From positions 2,604,001-2,668,000 of the forward strand of contig NZ_CP012069.2 in NCBI RefSeq assembly GCF_001189515.2: a DNA stretch of 64,000 bases, given 5' to 3'. The notes below the pieces were generated by a model that saw only the letters and a list, made by a program, of their open reading frames with translations, was not told the DNA's origin and did no database searches. Numbering within the stretch: position 1 is the stretch's first letter; each line of letters opens with the position of its first letter. The translations under genes were made by a program, and so were the position numbers. Shown here one piece after another: positions 17,287 through 27,198 of this stretch. Source of the stretch: Olsenella sp. oral taxon 807 (lineage in GTDB: Bacteria; Actinomycetota; Coriobacteriia; Coriobacteriales; Atopobiaceae).

Positions 17287-17461
17287 GATGGTCCTATCGT
17301 CTATTCCTTGTAGACAGTTTAGGACATAAAAGAATGAATTGGGACAAGTACTGCAAGTCTTATCCAATGACACCGCCCTCAAAGCGTCGCGAAGCAGCTC
17401 GTTCTTGAAGATTGGAAGAAGTGTGACAAGCGGGTTGCAGGGCAATAGGAGGCCATACGTT

Positions 17462-17616
17462 GCTCCCTGTTAGACCACCGTTGACATGGCCAGCTACCTC
17501 GCCCCTTGCTACACCAGGCCAGGTGTTCCCTTGTCTTTTCACGACGTATTTCCCATCGATGACACCGTAACAGAGGGGCGGGGCGTCATCATGTCAACGG
17601 TGATCTAACAGGGAGC
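17462..17616. mobile_element. 155-bp miniature inverted-repeat element
   Basis: A 26-base terminus beginning GCTCCCTGTTAGACCACC (17462-17487) is repeated in inverted orientation at 17591-17616 with a single mismatch, enclosing 103 bases without coding content. This is the layout of a MITE mobilised by a transposase elsewhere. No clear target duplication is visible. It lies about 180 bases upstream of the ietA-like gene. Confidence 0.7.
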
Positions 17617-17643
17617 CTGTGATCGAGCGAGATTTGGTCCAAG

Positions 17644-18180
17644 AGTCCCTACCGCAGTCCCGACTGGCTCGACGGGCGCCTCGATAACACAGACGCCGAT
17701 AACTTGAGCCTCGCGGGGTCCTGCAGGGGCAAGGGCGTCAACGAGTGCGTCACCACGATGAGCTACCTCCTTGACCCGGAGCCCAGATGGGCCTGCAACA
17801 TGCAGAGAAACGCCGCAATCCGCTTCCTCCGCGAAGCGACTGAGCGCCAGGGCGTGTACGTCTACGCGGGCAGCTACGTGGGCAGCTCCACTAACCGCCC
17901 GCTCAGGGTAGGCGAGTTCAGGGGGGTTGTCCCGTCAAACAGGAAGACACCGGTGATCTTCCTCGACACAAGTGACGCATGCGCGGGGCTCCTCCCGAAG
18001 ACCATAAACGCGGCACCGCAATCCGGATGCCTCTTCTGCTCCGACGCCTACCGCCTCACGGAGCCCTCCACTAAGAGCCTCAGAGGATTCTTCAGACGAG
18101 GAGGCGTACGTCTGATGCCCCAGAGCAACACCATGGCCCTCGTCACCAACACCTTCAAGGGGATAGCGCAGAGCCGATCG
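17644..18180 (+). pseudogene. Decayed ImmA/IrrE-like metallopeptidase
   Basis: The frame encodes RQGVYVYAGSYVGSSTNRPL followed by VGEFRGVV and TPVIFLDTSDA, the block typical of ImmA/IrrE (DUF955) proteins (GVYVM.NG.VGSNT.R.LD..EFRGF ... PVIFIN..D). The zinc-binding HExxH motif that should follow within about 20 residues is missing; the frame instead continues into unrelated sequence. The 5' end lacks a start codon with a ribosome site. I read this as an inactivated gene whose intact relatives cleave phage-type repressors. Confidence 0.5.
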
Positions 18181-18204
18181 TCCACGGGTGAAGATGGAGC
18201 TTAT

Positions 18205-18296
18205 TCGACCTCGACCAGACGACCGAGGAGCTCGTCGTGGACCCCACGGCCGAGGAGGGCGAAACAAGTTAGCTGCTGGACGCTATACTAGTCCGC
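18205..18296 (+). mobile_element. Right end of an IS630-like remnant
   Basis: The segment ends AACAAGTTAGCTGCTGGACGCTATACT, reading as GTTAGCTGCTGGACGCTAT at its core, and matches the tails at about 4312-4330 and 26041-26062. The preceding bases (GTCGTGGACCC) also align. No transposase frame survives. Confidence 0.5.
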
Positions 18297-19679
18297 GAGC
18301 TTGTAACGGGTACTGCGCCCGGCGCCCGTACGCAGCACCACACCCCTTTCGGCGAGACGCTTGAGCACCCCCTGAACCCCTCGTTCACTCAGGCCGACGG
18401 CCATCATGACCTCGGACGTGGAGGCAAAGCCCATCGTCTCGATCGCCTCAGCTACAGCGAACTCGTTCTCTGAGAGGCCTTTCCCGAACCTTTCCCGCAC
18501 TTTCCCGCACTTTCCCGCACTTTCCCGCACGTCAGATTCGAGATTCGCCGCAAAGGGGGCATTACGGTGGAAGGTGAGTTTGGTGCCGAAAGGAACCTCC
18601 TCGTAAGTCACCCTCACATTGGCGGCATCGCAGAGCTCGCGCATCTTGCGCATGCCGAGACCGGAGGACTCGATGTCTCCCGAGCGGAAGAGCGCGGCCG
18701 CTATGAGCCTATTGCGCGTTTCGGATGACGTGCTCCTGCCGGAGAGGTGGTCCTCAGGATCCTGGCCGCTGACGAACCAGCCAGGACTGATGATGTCGAC
18801 AGCGTCGTGGTAGACGTCCACCTGCACGTAGCCCGGCCGGTGCCAGGCGCGGTGGGCATAGGCGTTCATGAGCGCCTCGCGTATAGCCACAAAGGGTATC
18901 TCGGGTACCTCGTCGCGCGTACGCCTGCCCGTGACGACGATCTTGCGACGGATATTGTTAGCGATGTAGTACTCAGCCTGGTCGACGAGGGAGAAGACAG
19001 TACCAGGTTCCTGGCGCAGGTCGAGTGCCTCAGTGCGCATATGGGTCTTGAAGACGCCCATCTTGAGCTGGACGTCAACCGACGGGCAAAAAAGCACCTC
19101 GGCGGCGTTGGTGAGGGAGCCATTCGCAGCGAGGAGCCCCAGACTTGCGAGAGTACGCTCGACCGACTCGTGCTCGAAGGCGATCCTGCCGCGCCTCCTT
19201 CCCCGCTCAACGAACCTCCTAAGCTCTGCCTCCTCAACGTCCGAAAGAGGTCGCGGCGAGGACTGGCGGTCCCACGGCTTTCTCCGGTAGGCTCGCTCAA
19301 GGACCATGGACTCCAGCATGTCAGGTTCCATGAAGCGGTCCTCGTCGGCCACGCGGATGCGGTAGACGTTCTTACAGGCGTAGGGCGCGTCGGGTCCCTC
19401 GAAGGTCACGCGGACGTAGTCCTCACCGCCGTCGGCGACGAGCCGCTCGACAGTGGGGTAGACCGCCGGCGCTATCGAGTGGGCTATAGCCTGGCTGACC
19501 TTACGCAGCGTACTGTCCGAGACCTGCTGTCCAACGACGTCACCATTGTTCAAGACCCCAAAGTAGAGGGTGCCTCGGCCATGCTTGTTGAGGATCGAGG
19601 CCATGGAGGCAATACCCTCCTTGAGCTCTCCGGTGGATCTCTTGTGCTCGACCAGCTCGGTCTCGGGACCGAGGTTCAT
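18288..19679 (-). CDS. AlbA_2 domain / ATP-binding regulator-like protein with repeat-encoded linker
   Basis: The 463-residue protein begins with an AlbA_2 domain (ELVEHKRSTGELKEGIASMA then RGTLYFGVLNNGDVVG, about 7-50). A GHKL-like ATPase part follows with IREALMNAYAHRAW (near 275) and a G-rich SSGLGMRKM. A short linker precedes a C-terminal winged helix (ASTSEVMMAVGLSERGVQGV). The linker (about 390-405) is encoded by four perfect 10-base repeats read in three frames, so a change in copy number would shift the frame and remove the winged helix. It starts at ATG 19679. A partial duplicate lies at 13595. Confidence 0.82.
   Translation of the reverse strand: MNLGPETELVEHKRSTGELKEGIASMASILNKHGRGTLYFGVLNNGDVVGQQVSDSTLRKVSQAIAHSIAPAVYPTVERLVADGGEDYVRVTFEGPDAPYACKNVYRIRVADEDRFMEPDMLESMVLERAYRRKPWDRQSSPRPLSDVEEAELRRFVERGRRRGRIAFEHESVERTLASLGLLAANGSLTNAAEVLFCPSVDVQLKMGVFKTHMRTEALDLRQEPGTVFSLVDQAEYYIANNIRRKIVVTGRRTRDEVPEIPFVAIREALMNAYAHRAWHRPGYVQVDVYHDAVDIISPGWFVSGQDPEDHLSGRSTSSETRNRLIAAALFRSGDIESSGLGMRKMRELCDAANVRVTYEEVPFGTKLTFHRNAPFAANLESDVRESAGKCGKVRERFGKGLSENEFAVAEAIETMGFASTSEVMMAVGLSERGVQGVLKRLAERGVVLRTGAGRSTRYKLAD
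18491..18530. repeat. Four tandem 10-bp repeats inside the AlbA_2 gene
   Basis: TTTCCCGCAC occurs four times without interruption. Because ten is not a multiple of three, loss or gain of one unit shifts the coding frame of the minus-strand gene. A degenerate three-copy version lies in the remnant at 13808-13837. Confidence 0.9.
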
Positions 19680-19899
19680 GTGCGCCTCCCCTCCTGCGTC
19701 TGCCGATTATACCGCTCGTGCCCATCGCAGGTGCTATGTTCCGCTACCTTCCCCCGCCGGGCAAGCCCGAGAAGTTGCTGTTCTCACCTGACCTGAGCAC
19801 CCGACCCATTGGCAGTCCTTACGAGCCTCGGCTTCCTCTTGGCGTATGCCGCCCCGGGGAATGGTCCTGGTCCCAAGATGCTGCCAAATGTAGCACTAT

Positions 19900-21530
19900 G
19901 ACCTGAGTCCCAGGACGTCCCTCCGGCAGGATGCGACGTCCACCCTCGCGGGAACCTCGAGCCCCAGCCCCCGAACCTCTGCCGGCACTGCCTGTTGGGC
20001 GTCCCGGGCACGAGGGCGGGACCGTTCCCGAGGCACACGGGCGACGACGACTTGCCCCAGAGGTCGGTGGGCGACCGGCACCTCCCCGCGTCGGCCACGG
20101 CCTCGCGCACCCGCGGCGTGGCCACGGCGCGGGTGACGTCGCGCGGCACCTTGCCGCGCATGGCCGTCTCGGCCCGCCTCGCGGCCGGCGGCGGGCGCAG
20201 GTGGTCCCTCGCCGCCTCGAGGACCTGCCCCGCCCCCGTTCGGGAGAAGTAGGCGTCGAGCGCGGAGGCCGGGGCCATCTCGCCCGTGTCGGGCATGGGC
20301 ACGAAGAAGCCGCCGCGCGCCCCCTCCCAGTCCTTGTCGCGCCCGGGCATGGCCTCGCGCTCCCCCGGCCGCCCGTCCCTGGCCTGGCGCAGGCGGGAGG
20401 GCGCCCGGTCCCTGCCGGCGCAGGCGTAGGGGTGGGTCCTTGCCCCGAGGACGCCGCGGGCGAGGTGGCGCCCGAGGTGGGCGCGGCCTCCCCCGGCGAG
20501 GAGGCGCTTGCCCCTGTCGGCCTGCGGCCTCGCCCGATGCCACGTGCTCTCGGGGGGATGTCCGCGCCTCGCCGGCGTCCGCGCCAGGTGGCGCGTCTCG
20601 CCGCCCACGAGCCCCCTGGCGGCGTGGCCGGCGCCCGGGACCGCCGAGGAGACCGCCGCCCCCAGCGTAGCCTCGACGTCCTCGCGGACGCGCGCGAGCG
20701 TGCCCGCGCCCGCCGCGTCTCCGGGCGTCACGCCGTGCCACGCGGGGATGCCCGTGGCGTCGCCGGGCCCCGGCACCAGGCGCGACCGGGGGGCGGCGGC
20801 GCCCACGCCATGGGAGGGGAGGGCGTCGGGCGGGCTGTCGGCCAGGCCGCCCGGGAGCGGCGCGGGGCCGACGTGGCGGCGGGTCCCGAGGGAGGGGTCG
20901 GAGGCCCTCGCCGCCGAGGCGAGCGCGCGGAAGAGGGACACCCTCGCCGCGTCGGAGCCCATCGCGTGGAAGTGGGCGCTCACGCTCCCGGGCGACGGCA
21001 CCGACACGTCCGGGAGCAGGCGCGACGCGGCCGAGCGGGCCACGAGGTCGTCGCAGGAGACGCGCGAGCCGTCCCGGGGCGGCGAGCGCGGCAGGTGCGC
21101 GAGCAGCCGCCCGCAGTCCCCGTCCCTCGGGAAGGCCTCCCCCGGGACGCCCAGCAGCCCCGACCTTCCCGGGACCGAGAGCAGCAGCAGGCAGTCTCCC
21201 GCCACGACGTGGGCGGGGGGGCTCCGGGAGCCCCGACGACTCGTCGGTGGGCGCCCCGTCGCCCCTCCCCGGCGGCCCGAGGCTGTCGGAGTCGGCGTCG
21301 TAGCGCACCAGGCCCCTCGTCGGCGAGCGGAACACGCCGCTGCGGCCGCCCTCGGAGAGCCCCGCGACCCTGCCCAGCCGCTCGCGCACCCTCTGGCGCG
21401 AGTGGTACCTGGCCCCGGCGACGCGCCCCGCGCCCGCCACCGACGCGGACCAGCCCGCGATCCCGCCCGACTCGTCCCGCACGACCTCCTGCGCACGTAC
21501 GGGCGGCATCCCAGCCCTCCCGAGGTCCTA
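19900..21530 (-). pseudogene. Decayed IS4/IS1634-like transposase
   Basis: Pieces of one transposase can be followed through several minus-strand frames: an N-terminal block with RDESGGIAGWSASVAGAGRV, a middle block AHFHAMGSDAARVSLFRALA followed by a degenerate catalytic region (DALPSHGVG, LVPGPGDATGIPAWHGVTPGD), and a C-terminal block MPDTGEMAPASALDAYFSRT. The frame changes repeatedly and stops interrupt it, so the gene is dead. It is a different element from the intact IS just downstream and has even higher GC, which makes several spurious long open frames on both strands. Confidence 0.65.
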
Positions 21531-21661
21531 TGTAATCGTAGGAAGCACCACATGCCGTAGGCAAGCGAGGAGCTGCCGCCAGGCGAGAACGGCAGGTCAG
21601 GGCATATCTCTTAGGGAAGTTCCGGTTGGGTGAGGGGTGCTAGTGCTACAAATCAGAGCAT

Positions 21662-21690
21662 CTTAGGATTAATGGGAAAAGAATCCTAAG
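21662..21690. promoter_or_regulatory. Inverted repeat of unknown role
   Basis: CTTAGGATT and AATCCTAAG, perfect 9-base arms, surround an 11-base A-rich spacer. It lies downstream of a truncated minus-strand gene end and could be its transcription terminator, although no T-run follows. Confidence 0.35.
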
Positions 21691-21751
21691 CGCCAATACC
21701 TCGGTGATGAAGGTCGAGGATTCTCTGTCACCCCCTCACGCAGTGCAAAGT

Positions 21752-21877
21752 CTACCCGTCAATCGTCGGAAAGCATAGGCCAAGGTTCGTGTGCCTATCT
21801 ATGGAGTTGAGGCCTTGCCTGATGTATTCCCACGTTTCCTCGCGGTCACCTGATACTGAGAAGTCGGAATCATTAAT
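21752..21877 (-). pseudogene. C-terminal gene fragment cut off at the IS left end
   Basis: An open frame runs from the IS boundary to a stop at 21752-21754 and encodes 41 residues, including GDREETWEYIRQGLNSIDRH and LGLCFPTIDG. The composition is clearly protein-like. Its N-terminal part is not found on the far side of the IS, so the gene was truncated by insertion followed by deletion, or the IS arrived with neighbouring sequence. I do not recognise the family. Confidence 0.5.
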
Positions 21878-23824
21878 CCCTACTTCCGGGGGGTAATTTC
21901 TAAGCACACCCGCTCGTCACCTAGGGCTTCGCGGCGGCGCCCGTGTCGGCGAGCCTCCCCCTCCTCTTCCGGACCCTTCTCTTGGGCGGCCTGAACAGCC
22001 GGGGGGTCGCCCTCGGCGGATCGACGGCGAGCGAGCCGCCGCGGATGGGGACTGACGTGGGCACCTCTACCCCGAAGAGCTGGTACACCTCGTTGGCCGG
22101 CTGTATCGGCTCGTCCGGGACCAGCCTCCCCTTGTAGAGTATGCACCCCTGCGACCTCAGGGCCTCCATGCGCGAGGCGAGGTAGGCCTCGCCGTCGTTG
22201 AGGCGGATCTGCATGAAGCGCATCACCGAGCTGCCTATCATCGAGAGCAGCACGTGGCCGGTGAAGGTCTCCACCGTGTGGCAGCGGGTCGGCAGCAGCT
22301 TGGTGTATCCCTTCGCCACGTCGTTGAGCTGCTCGATGCCCTGGCGGACGTAGTACTCTGGCAGTATGTCCTCCACCTCGTGGGGCGTTCCCGAGAGCAG
22401 GGCGAACACGCCCTGGTTCTCGAGTCCCTCGTAGACCTGGTCCATGCTCAGCCTCTTCCTCCTCGCCCTCACGAGCAGCTTGTGGAGCTCGTCGGACAGG
22501 CGCGAGGTGTCTATCCCGACGTAGAGCCACGCGGGCTGGTCGTGGCCCTTGCCGACCATGACGGGGACCCTCCTCACGAACAGGTAGCGGTCTCCGTACT
22601 GGACGAAGTTCTCCCGCGACTCGATGCCCTCCAGCGCCCTCGGGACGGCCTCCCTGTACCAGGAGGGGTTAGGCCTCGGCCTGGTGACGTAGGGCGTGAC
22701 GCACCTGTGCCCGTCGTCGTAGAGCTCGTCGAGGTTGGCGTCGGTGCAGTACCCGGCGTCGATCAGGCACGAGTCCACGTGGACGCCGATGCCCTCGCAG
22801 CGGGCGATGATTCTCCTGAAGCTCATCGCGTCGCTCGCGCTGCCGGGCAGCAGCTCCCACCACAGGTGTATCGCCGTGCTCCTCTGCGCGACGACGGCCA
22901 GCCTGGCCTCGACGCTCACCTTCCCCTCGTGTACGTTCACGCGCGTCAGGTACATCCCGCTCCCGTTCGGGAGGCCCGTCGAGTCGATCATCACGTTGGT
23001 GTCGTCGCCGAGGCCCCCGAGCACGAAGCGCGCATAGGACTCCTGGAAGGCGAGCGTCGACTCGCGCGAGCCCACCTTCTCCAGGAACTCGCTCACCCCC
23101 TGGCTGTCGAGCCTCGCCCCCGGCCACAGAAGGCTCGCCACGCTCGTGCGCCACCACTCCTCGGCGTGGCAGTTCGCCAGGCGCGAGCACATGTAGAACG
23201 CGACCATCGCGTGCAGGGTGTCGCGGTTGGCCCACGGCACCTCGTCGACCACGTCCCAGAGCCCCGACTTGTGCATCAGCTGGTCGAGGACCCAGGCGTC
23301 GCCGAAGGAGAGGGTGCGCGGGCGGGACCTCCTGCCGTCCTCGGGCGCGTCCGGCTCGAACCCGTCCGGCACGCGCCCGTACTCGCCGGTGGCGACGTCG
23401 AAGGTGAAGTACCCCCGCTCGCGGCTGCAGAACACGCCCCGCTCGCGGTCGACGACACGCCCGAGGTAGGTGTAGTCGTCATGGGTCCGCCTCCCGTCCC
23501 TCCTCGACACCGCCGCCGACGCATACTGCCTCCCGCCCTTCTCCGTGATCGCGAGGTACATTCCCGCCTCCGTCCCTAGAAGTAACATATTCTAGGGACA
23601 TCCTATCACAAGATGGGGGGAGCCGTCGGAACAAACGCGGGCGGTCGCGCCCGCGCGACAGGCGCCAGGGCATGCGCCGAGCAGCCGGCGCATGCCCTGG
23701 CCTGCGGGTCATTGGTCCCTTGAGCTCCCCCCGCCACTTAGGGGGTGATGTGCGACGAGGCCTTTCGGATGCCTGGCAACGTGCTGACCAGACTGTCCCT
23801 AGAACAAGTACCCCGGAAGTAGGG
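21878..23824 (-). mobile_element. Intact IS4/IS1634-like insertion sequence (1,947 bp)
   Basis: The left end CCCTACTTCCGGGG (21878-21891) is inverted at 23811-23824, giving 14-bp perfect terminal inverted repeats with further partial matches inward. The element holds a single full-length transposase gene. No convincing target duplication is seen in the flanks. Because the frame and both ends are intact it may be active. Confidence 0.8.
21921..23561 (-). CDS. IS4/IS1634 family DDE transposase
   Basis: From the start at 23561 (MYLAITEKGG, GGAGG five bases upstream) the protein has 546 residues. The DDE core is visible as VMIDSTGLPNGSGMYL (first Asp), CLIDAGYCTDANLDELYDDG (second Asp) and, in the C-terminal domain, IEQLNDVAKGYTKLLPTR with the third acid (YYVRQGIEQLND). 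The length is normal for the family. A few upstream in-frame codons exist but lack a ribosome site. It catalyses cut-and-paste movement of the surrounding element. Confidence 0.88.
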   Translation of the reverse strand: MYLAITEKGGRQYASAAVSRRDGRRTHDDYTYLGRVVDRERGVFCSRERGYFTFDVATGEYGRVPDGFEPDAPEDGRRSRPRTLSFGDAWVLDQLMHKSGLWDVVDEVPWANRDTLHAMVAFYMCSRLANCHAEEWWRTSVASLLWPGARLDSQGVSEFLEKVGSRESTLAFQESYARFVLGGLGDDTNVMIDSTGLPNGSGMYLTRVNVHEGKVSVEARLAVVAQRSTAIHLWWELLPGSASDAMSFRRIIARCEGIGVHVDSCLIDAGYCTDANLDELYDDGHRCVTPYVTRPRPNPSWYREAVPRALEGIESRENFVQYGDRYLFVRRVPVMVGKGHDQPAWLYVGIDTSRLSDELHKLLVRARRKRLSMDQVYEGLENQGVFALLSGTPHEVEDILPEYYVRQGIEQLNDVAKGYTKLLPTRCHTVETFTGHVLLSMIGSSVMRFMQIRLNDGEAYLASRMEALRSQGCILYKGRLVPDEPIQPANEVYQLFGVEVPTSVPIRGGSLAVDPPRATPRLFRPPKRRVRKRRGRLADTGAAAKP

Positions 23825-24459
23825 TTAACTTAAGCGGGCGGCATTGCCGCGACGGCCCGGTGGCCGCTGCCGCCGGCCCCATCGGGAGCATTCCCGCCAC
23901 CCCGTGTAACTCCCGTCGGGCTGCCGCCGGACGTGCCTCCCCGGTGGCCGACTCGCCGGAGCCGACGGTGCCCGCATGGTGGCCCCCCGCCCACATCATC
24001 CGGTCCCGCCCACAAGGGCCCCCGCCCCCGGTGCGCCCGCGCGGCGTGGTCGCGCCCCTGTCCCTCGGCCCGCCCGCCACGTCGCCCGCAGCCGCGCCTG
24101 GGTGCGATCCTAAGGCGGACGCGCGCGTGGTCGGGGCAGGCCCCCCTCCATCCCGGCGCCGCCCGTCTGGCCGGCCGGCATCCCGGGCGTCCCGCCGACC
24201 TCCCCCCTCGTCTCGCCGCACGGCACCCTCCCGCGATATTTCGGCACCCGCGCCACGCGGCACGCGCGATGCCGGCTCGCGTGCGACAGGCCGTCCCCGC
24301 CCGTGGCTCCCGCCCTGCCACGGAAGGACGACAGGGGTGGAACCACCGCTGGCACCACTGGAATCAAAGCAACAACAACCGACTCCAAAGCAAAGCCCCC
24401 CCAACGACCCCATCCTCCAACTGCGTCACAAAGCCGCCGCGCAGCCCGCCCCACGCCCC
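23825..24459. other. GC-rich region without a supported gene
   Basis: Very GC-rich sequence is open in several frames on both strands, but none shows a family motif or ribosome site. A segment near 24315-24359 recurs at 4371-4415. It is probably old mobile-element debris between the IS and the toxin-antitoxin promoter. Confidence 0.4.
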
Positions 24460-24502
24460 TTGCCAGCGGGCGTCCCCTGGGTATAATTAGGTAAGACCTA
24501 AT
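24460..24502 (+). promoter_or_regulatory. Promoter with overlapping operator for the toxin-antitoxin pair
   Basis: TTGCCA (24460-24465) and TATAAT (24482-24487) are separated by 16 bases. A perfect palindrome, ATTAGGT-AAG-ACCTAAT (24486-24502), overlaps the -10 box. This is the expected layout for autorepression by the ribbon-helix-helix antitoxin encoded second in the operon. Confidence 0.75.
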
Positions 24503-24516
24503 AGGGAGGACGGGAC

Positions 24517-24780
24517 ATGGGAGACGTGGTGATCCACCCGCGCGTCTTCGAGCGGCACCTGGACCTGACGGAGGACGACGTGCTCAGCGCATGGAACAAC
24601 ACCCTCCGCTGGGTCACCCGCTCGCGGAGCGCCTTCGACGAGACGGTGGCCGTCGGGATAGCCGACAGCGGCAAGACGCTCGAGATGGCGGCGGTCTTCC
24701 GCGAAGACGGCACCTGGCTCGTGTACCACGCCATGTGCCCGCCTACGAACGGGACCTTGAGGGAGGTTGGCCTGAGATGA
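24517..24780 (+). CDS. Small toxin-like protein of a type II toxin-antitoxin module
   Basis: The 87-residue product (IHPRVFERHLDLTEDDVLSA, then AVGIADSGKTLEMAAVF and VYHAMCPP) resembles the compact RelE-fold, BrnT/DUF4258-like toxins, which typically read H..ITE.DV..A ... LE.V.V ... HAM. GGGAGG precedes the ATG at 24517. The gene lies directly under an autoregulatory-looking promoter and its stop overlaps the start of a ribbon-helix-helix gene, so it is most likely the toxin, probably an mRNA-directed RNase by family. Assignment rests on arrangement plus weak motif similarity. Confidence 0.65.
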   Translation: MGDVVIHPRVFERHLDLTEDDVLSAWNNTLRWVTRSRSAFDETVAVGIADSGKTLEMAAVFREDGTWLVYHAMCPPTNGTLREVGLR

Positions 24781-25073
24781 AGGGGGACGAAAGGAAGAAG
24801 TTCGACGCGGGGACGGCCTGCAACGGAGCCGAACTCGACGACGCTCTGCTCGACGCGATGGCCAAGGAGTACGAGGAGGGCACCTGGTCCGGCCACGAGG
24901 GCGAGGTCCACGCGGGACGCCCGCGCTTCGGGGTGGAGAGGCTCGTCCCCGTCACCTTCAAGATCGCGCCCTCGACGCTCGCCACCATCGACCAGCTCGC
25001 GGCCGACAGCGACGAGACGCGCTCGGAGGCCATGCGCCAGGTCATCGACCGGGGGCTCAGGGTACCAGCCTAG
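24777..25073 (+). CDS. Ribbon-helix-helix antitoxin
   Basis: The ATG at 24777 overlaps the preceding stop (ATGA) and GGGAGG lies upstream, so translation is coupled. The 98-residue protein has an acidic N-terminal region (about 1-50) that could bind the toxin and a C-terminal ribbon-helix-helix: VPVTFKIAPSTLATIDQLA followed by ETRSEAMRQVIDRGL. An antitoxin encoded second, after the toxin, matches the BrnT/BrnA order. It presumably binds the palindrome at 24486-24502. Confidence 0.72.
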   Translation: MKGDERKKFDAGTACNGAELDDALLDAMAKEYEEGTWSGHEGEVHAGRPRFGVERLVPVTFKIAPSTLATIDQLAADSDETRSEAMRQVIDRGLRVPA

Positions 25074-25099
25074 TGGTTAGTTAAGTCGTAATCTTTGCC

Positions 25100-26062
25100 A
25101 TGCTCGAGATGCGTTCCACCATCTCCTCGGAGGCGGCAGGCATGGCAAACGTAAGGTACGTGGTGACCCTGACGGGTGACGAGAGGGAGGGCCTGCTGGC
25201 GGTCGTGGACAGGGGAAGGGCGCCCGCCACACAGACAAGGCACGCGAACATCCTGCTCGCGGTCGACAGGGGCGAGCACGCGGAGCCCGGGATGACCGAC
25301 GCCCAGGCCGCCGCCAGGGCCCGGATCCCGCCGCTGCGCGACTCCGGCCCCGTCGCCGGGAGGGCCGGGTGCACGTCCGACGGCGTGCGCCTGAGCGCGG
25401 CGAGGTACACCGGGAGCGGCGTCGAGCGGACGCCGGGCGACGATGCCCACAGCGGCAGGCCGCGCGAGCACCGTCCCGACCTGCACCCCGAGGTGGGCGA
25501 CGCTGGTAGTGCGGGCGGCGTGGGCACGGTCAGGCGCGACCACGGGCGCGGGAGACTCTGACGCCCCGTCGCTCCTCGCCTCGTGCCTCGATCGACCTGC
25601 CGGCCGGCGAGGCGACCCCCTTGCGGGCGAGACGCGCGAGGGTTCCGACCACGCCGGACTCCACGGGAACACCCGGGCAGCAGGCGGCGGGGGGCGACCT
25701 GACGCGGATCGTGCCCGGCGACGTGTCGGCGCGCACCCCCGCGAAGGCGAGGCGCCGCCTGGCCACCGTCCCGGGCCGCCTCGGGTTCGTGTTCGCGCCC
25801 AGGCACAGCTCCTGGCCGAACCTGGTCGAGGGCCTCTTCTCGAGGACGGCCCGCCAGATGCCGCGCTCAGATCCGGGTCTCGAGCGAGGACGAGCTCAAG
25901 GAGAGGGTTCTGCGCCACCTCAGGGAAGGCGAGCACCGAGCCGGTCGTCCACGGGCGGGGGCGAGACCTGTTGGACACAGGCCCGACGACCGAGGGACCC
26001 GTCGTGGACACCCTCCTTTCGGATGGGGCAGACAGGGCAAGTTAGTTGCTGGACGCTATACT
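25100..26062 (+). pseudogene. Frameshifted IS630-like transposase
   Basis: An N-terminal piece from 25142 reads YVVTLTGDEREGLLAVVDRG and ATQTRHANILLAVDRGE, the standard start of IS630 transposases. After a frame change the C-terminal piece near 25800 reads SSWPNLVEGLFSRTARQM, the conserved end of the DDE domain. The middle is scrambled by several shifts. The right end carries the tail GTTAGTTGCTGGACGCTAT, also seen at 4312 and 18278. It is not functional. Confidence 0.7.
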
Positions 26063-26065
26063 CGT

Positions 26066-26490
26066 CCCGTCTGCGCCCTCGAAGAAGAGCGCCTGCGGCG
26101 GGAACTCGTGCCAGTCTGACACGGAGAGCCTGTACCCCCGGAGATGGTGCCCACCGTGGGCGTGAGGGTCTTTCCGCAGGCCTCGCGGTACCACCTTCGT
26201 ATGCCGTTGTCATCAACACCGCACCCCCCCGATGCGCACGCCCCGCAGCCTGGGCAGGAGTCCCGAGCGTAGCCGTCGAGGGACGCGATCTCCCGCTCGG
26301 CCGAGAGGACCGAGCGGCGGTGCTCGCTCATGCTCCTGTGGCCCGGCATGACCGCCCTCCCGGTAGGCGTCATGGCCCCGTCCGCCTCGCCACTCTCGCG
26401 GGTCGATATGATGCTGTCGCGATCATGCGCCTGGGAGGGTGGGGCGTGTCTGAATGTCTGCACATTCTGCAAAGGAGGATTTTTGTACAA
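26066..26490 (-). pseudogene. N-terminal remnant of an IS1595-like transposase
   Basis: The minus strand encodes a zinc-ribbon stretch SCPGCGACASGGCGVDDNG followed by RRWYREACGKTLTPTVGT, as found near the N-terminus of IS1595-type transposases. A frame change then leads to LSVSDWHEFPPQALFFEG, and the sequence ends at the IS630-like remnant. The catalytic domain is missing. Confidence 0.55.
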
Positions 26491-26572
26491 GGCTGTGGTA
26501 ACCCTATTCTGATACGGTGCGACGACCCTCTACCCCCACGTCAGCCAATGCGGAGAGCAGGAGGGTCGCGCC

Positions 26573-27133
<561 letters not shown>

Positions 27134-27198
27134 GGTGCGGGACATCCCCGTCCTTCTTGGCTGCGCTTTTGCGCCCACAGCCGGACCGTCGCGCCCTC

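Noticed and set aside
19931-21535. Long arginine/proline-rich frames on both strands, up to 534 codons
   Set aside because: They come from extreme GC content; the only real signal is fragments of a decayed transposase on the minus strand.
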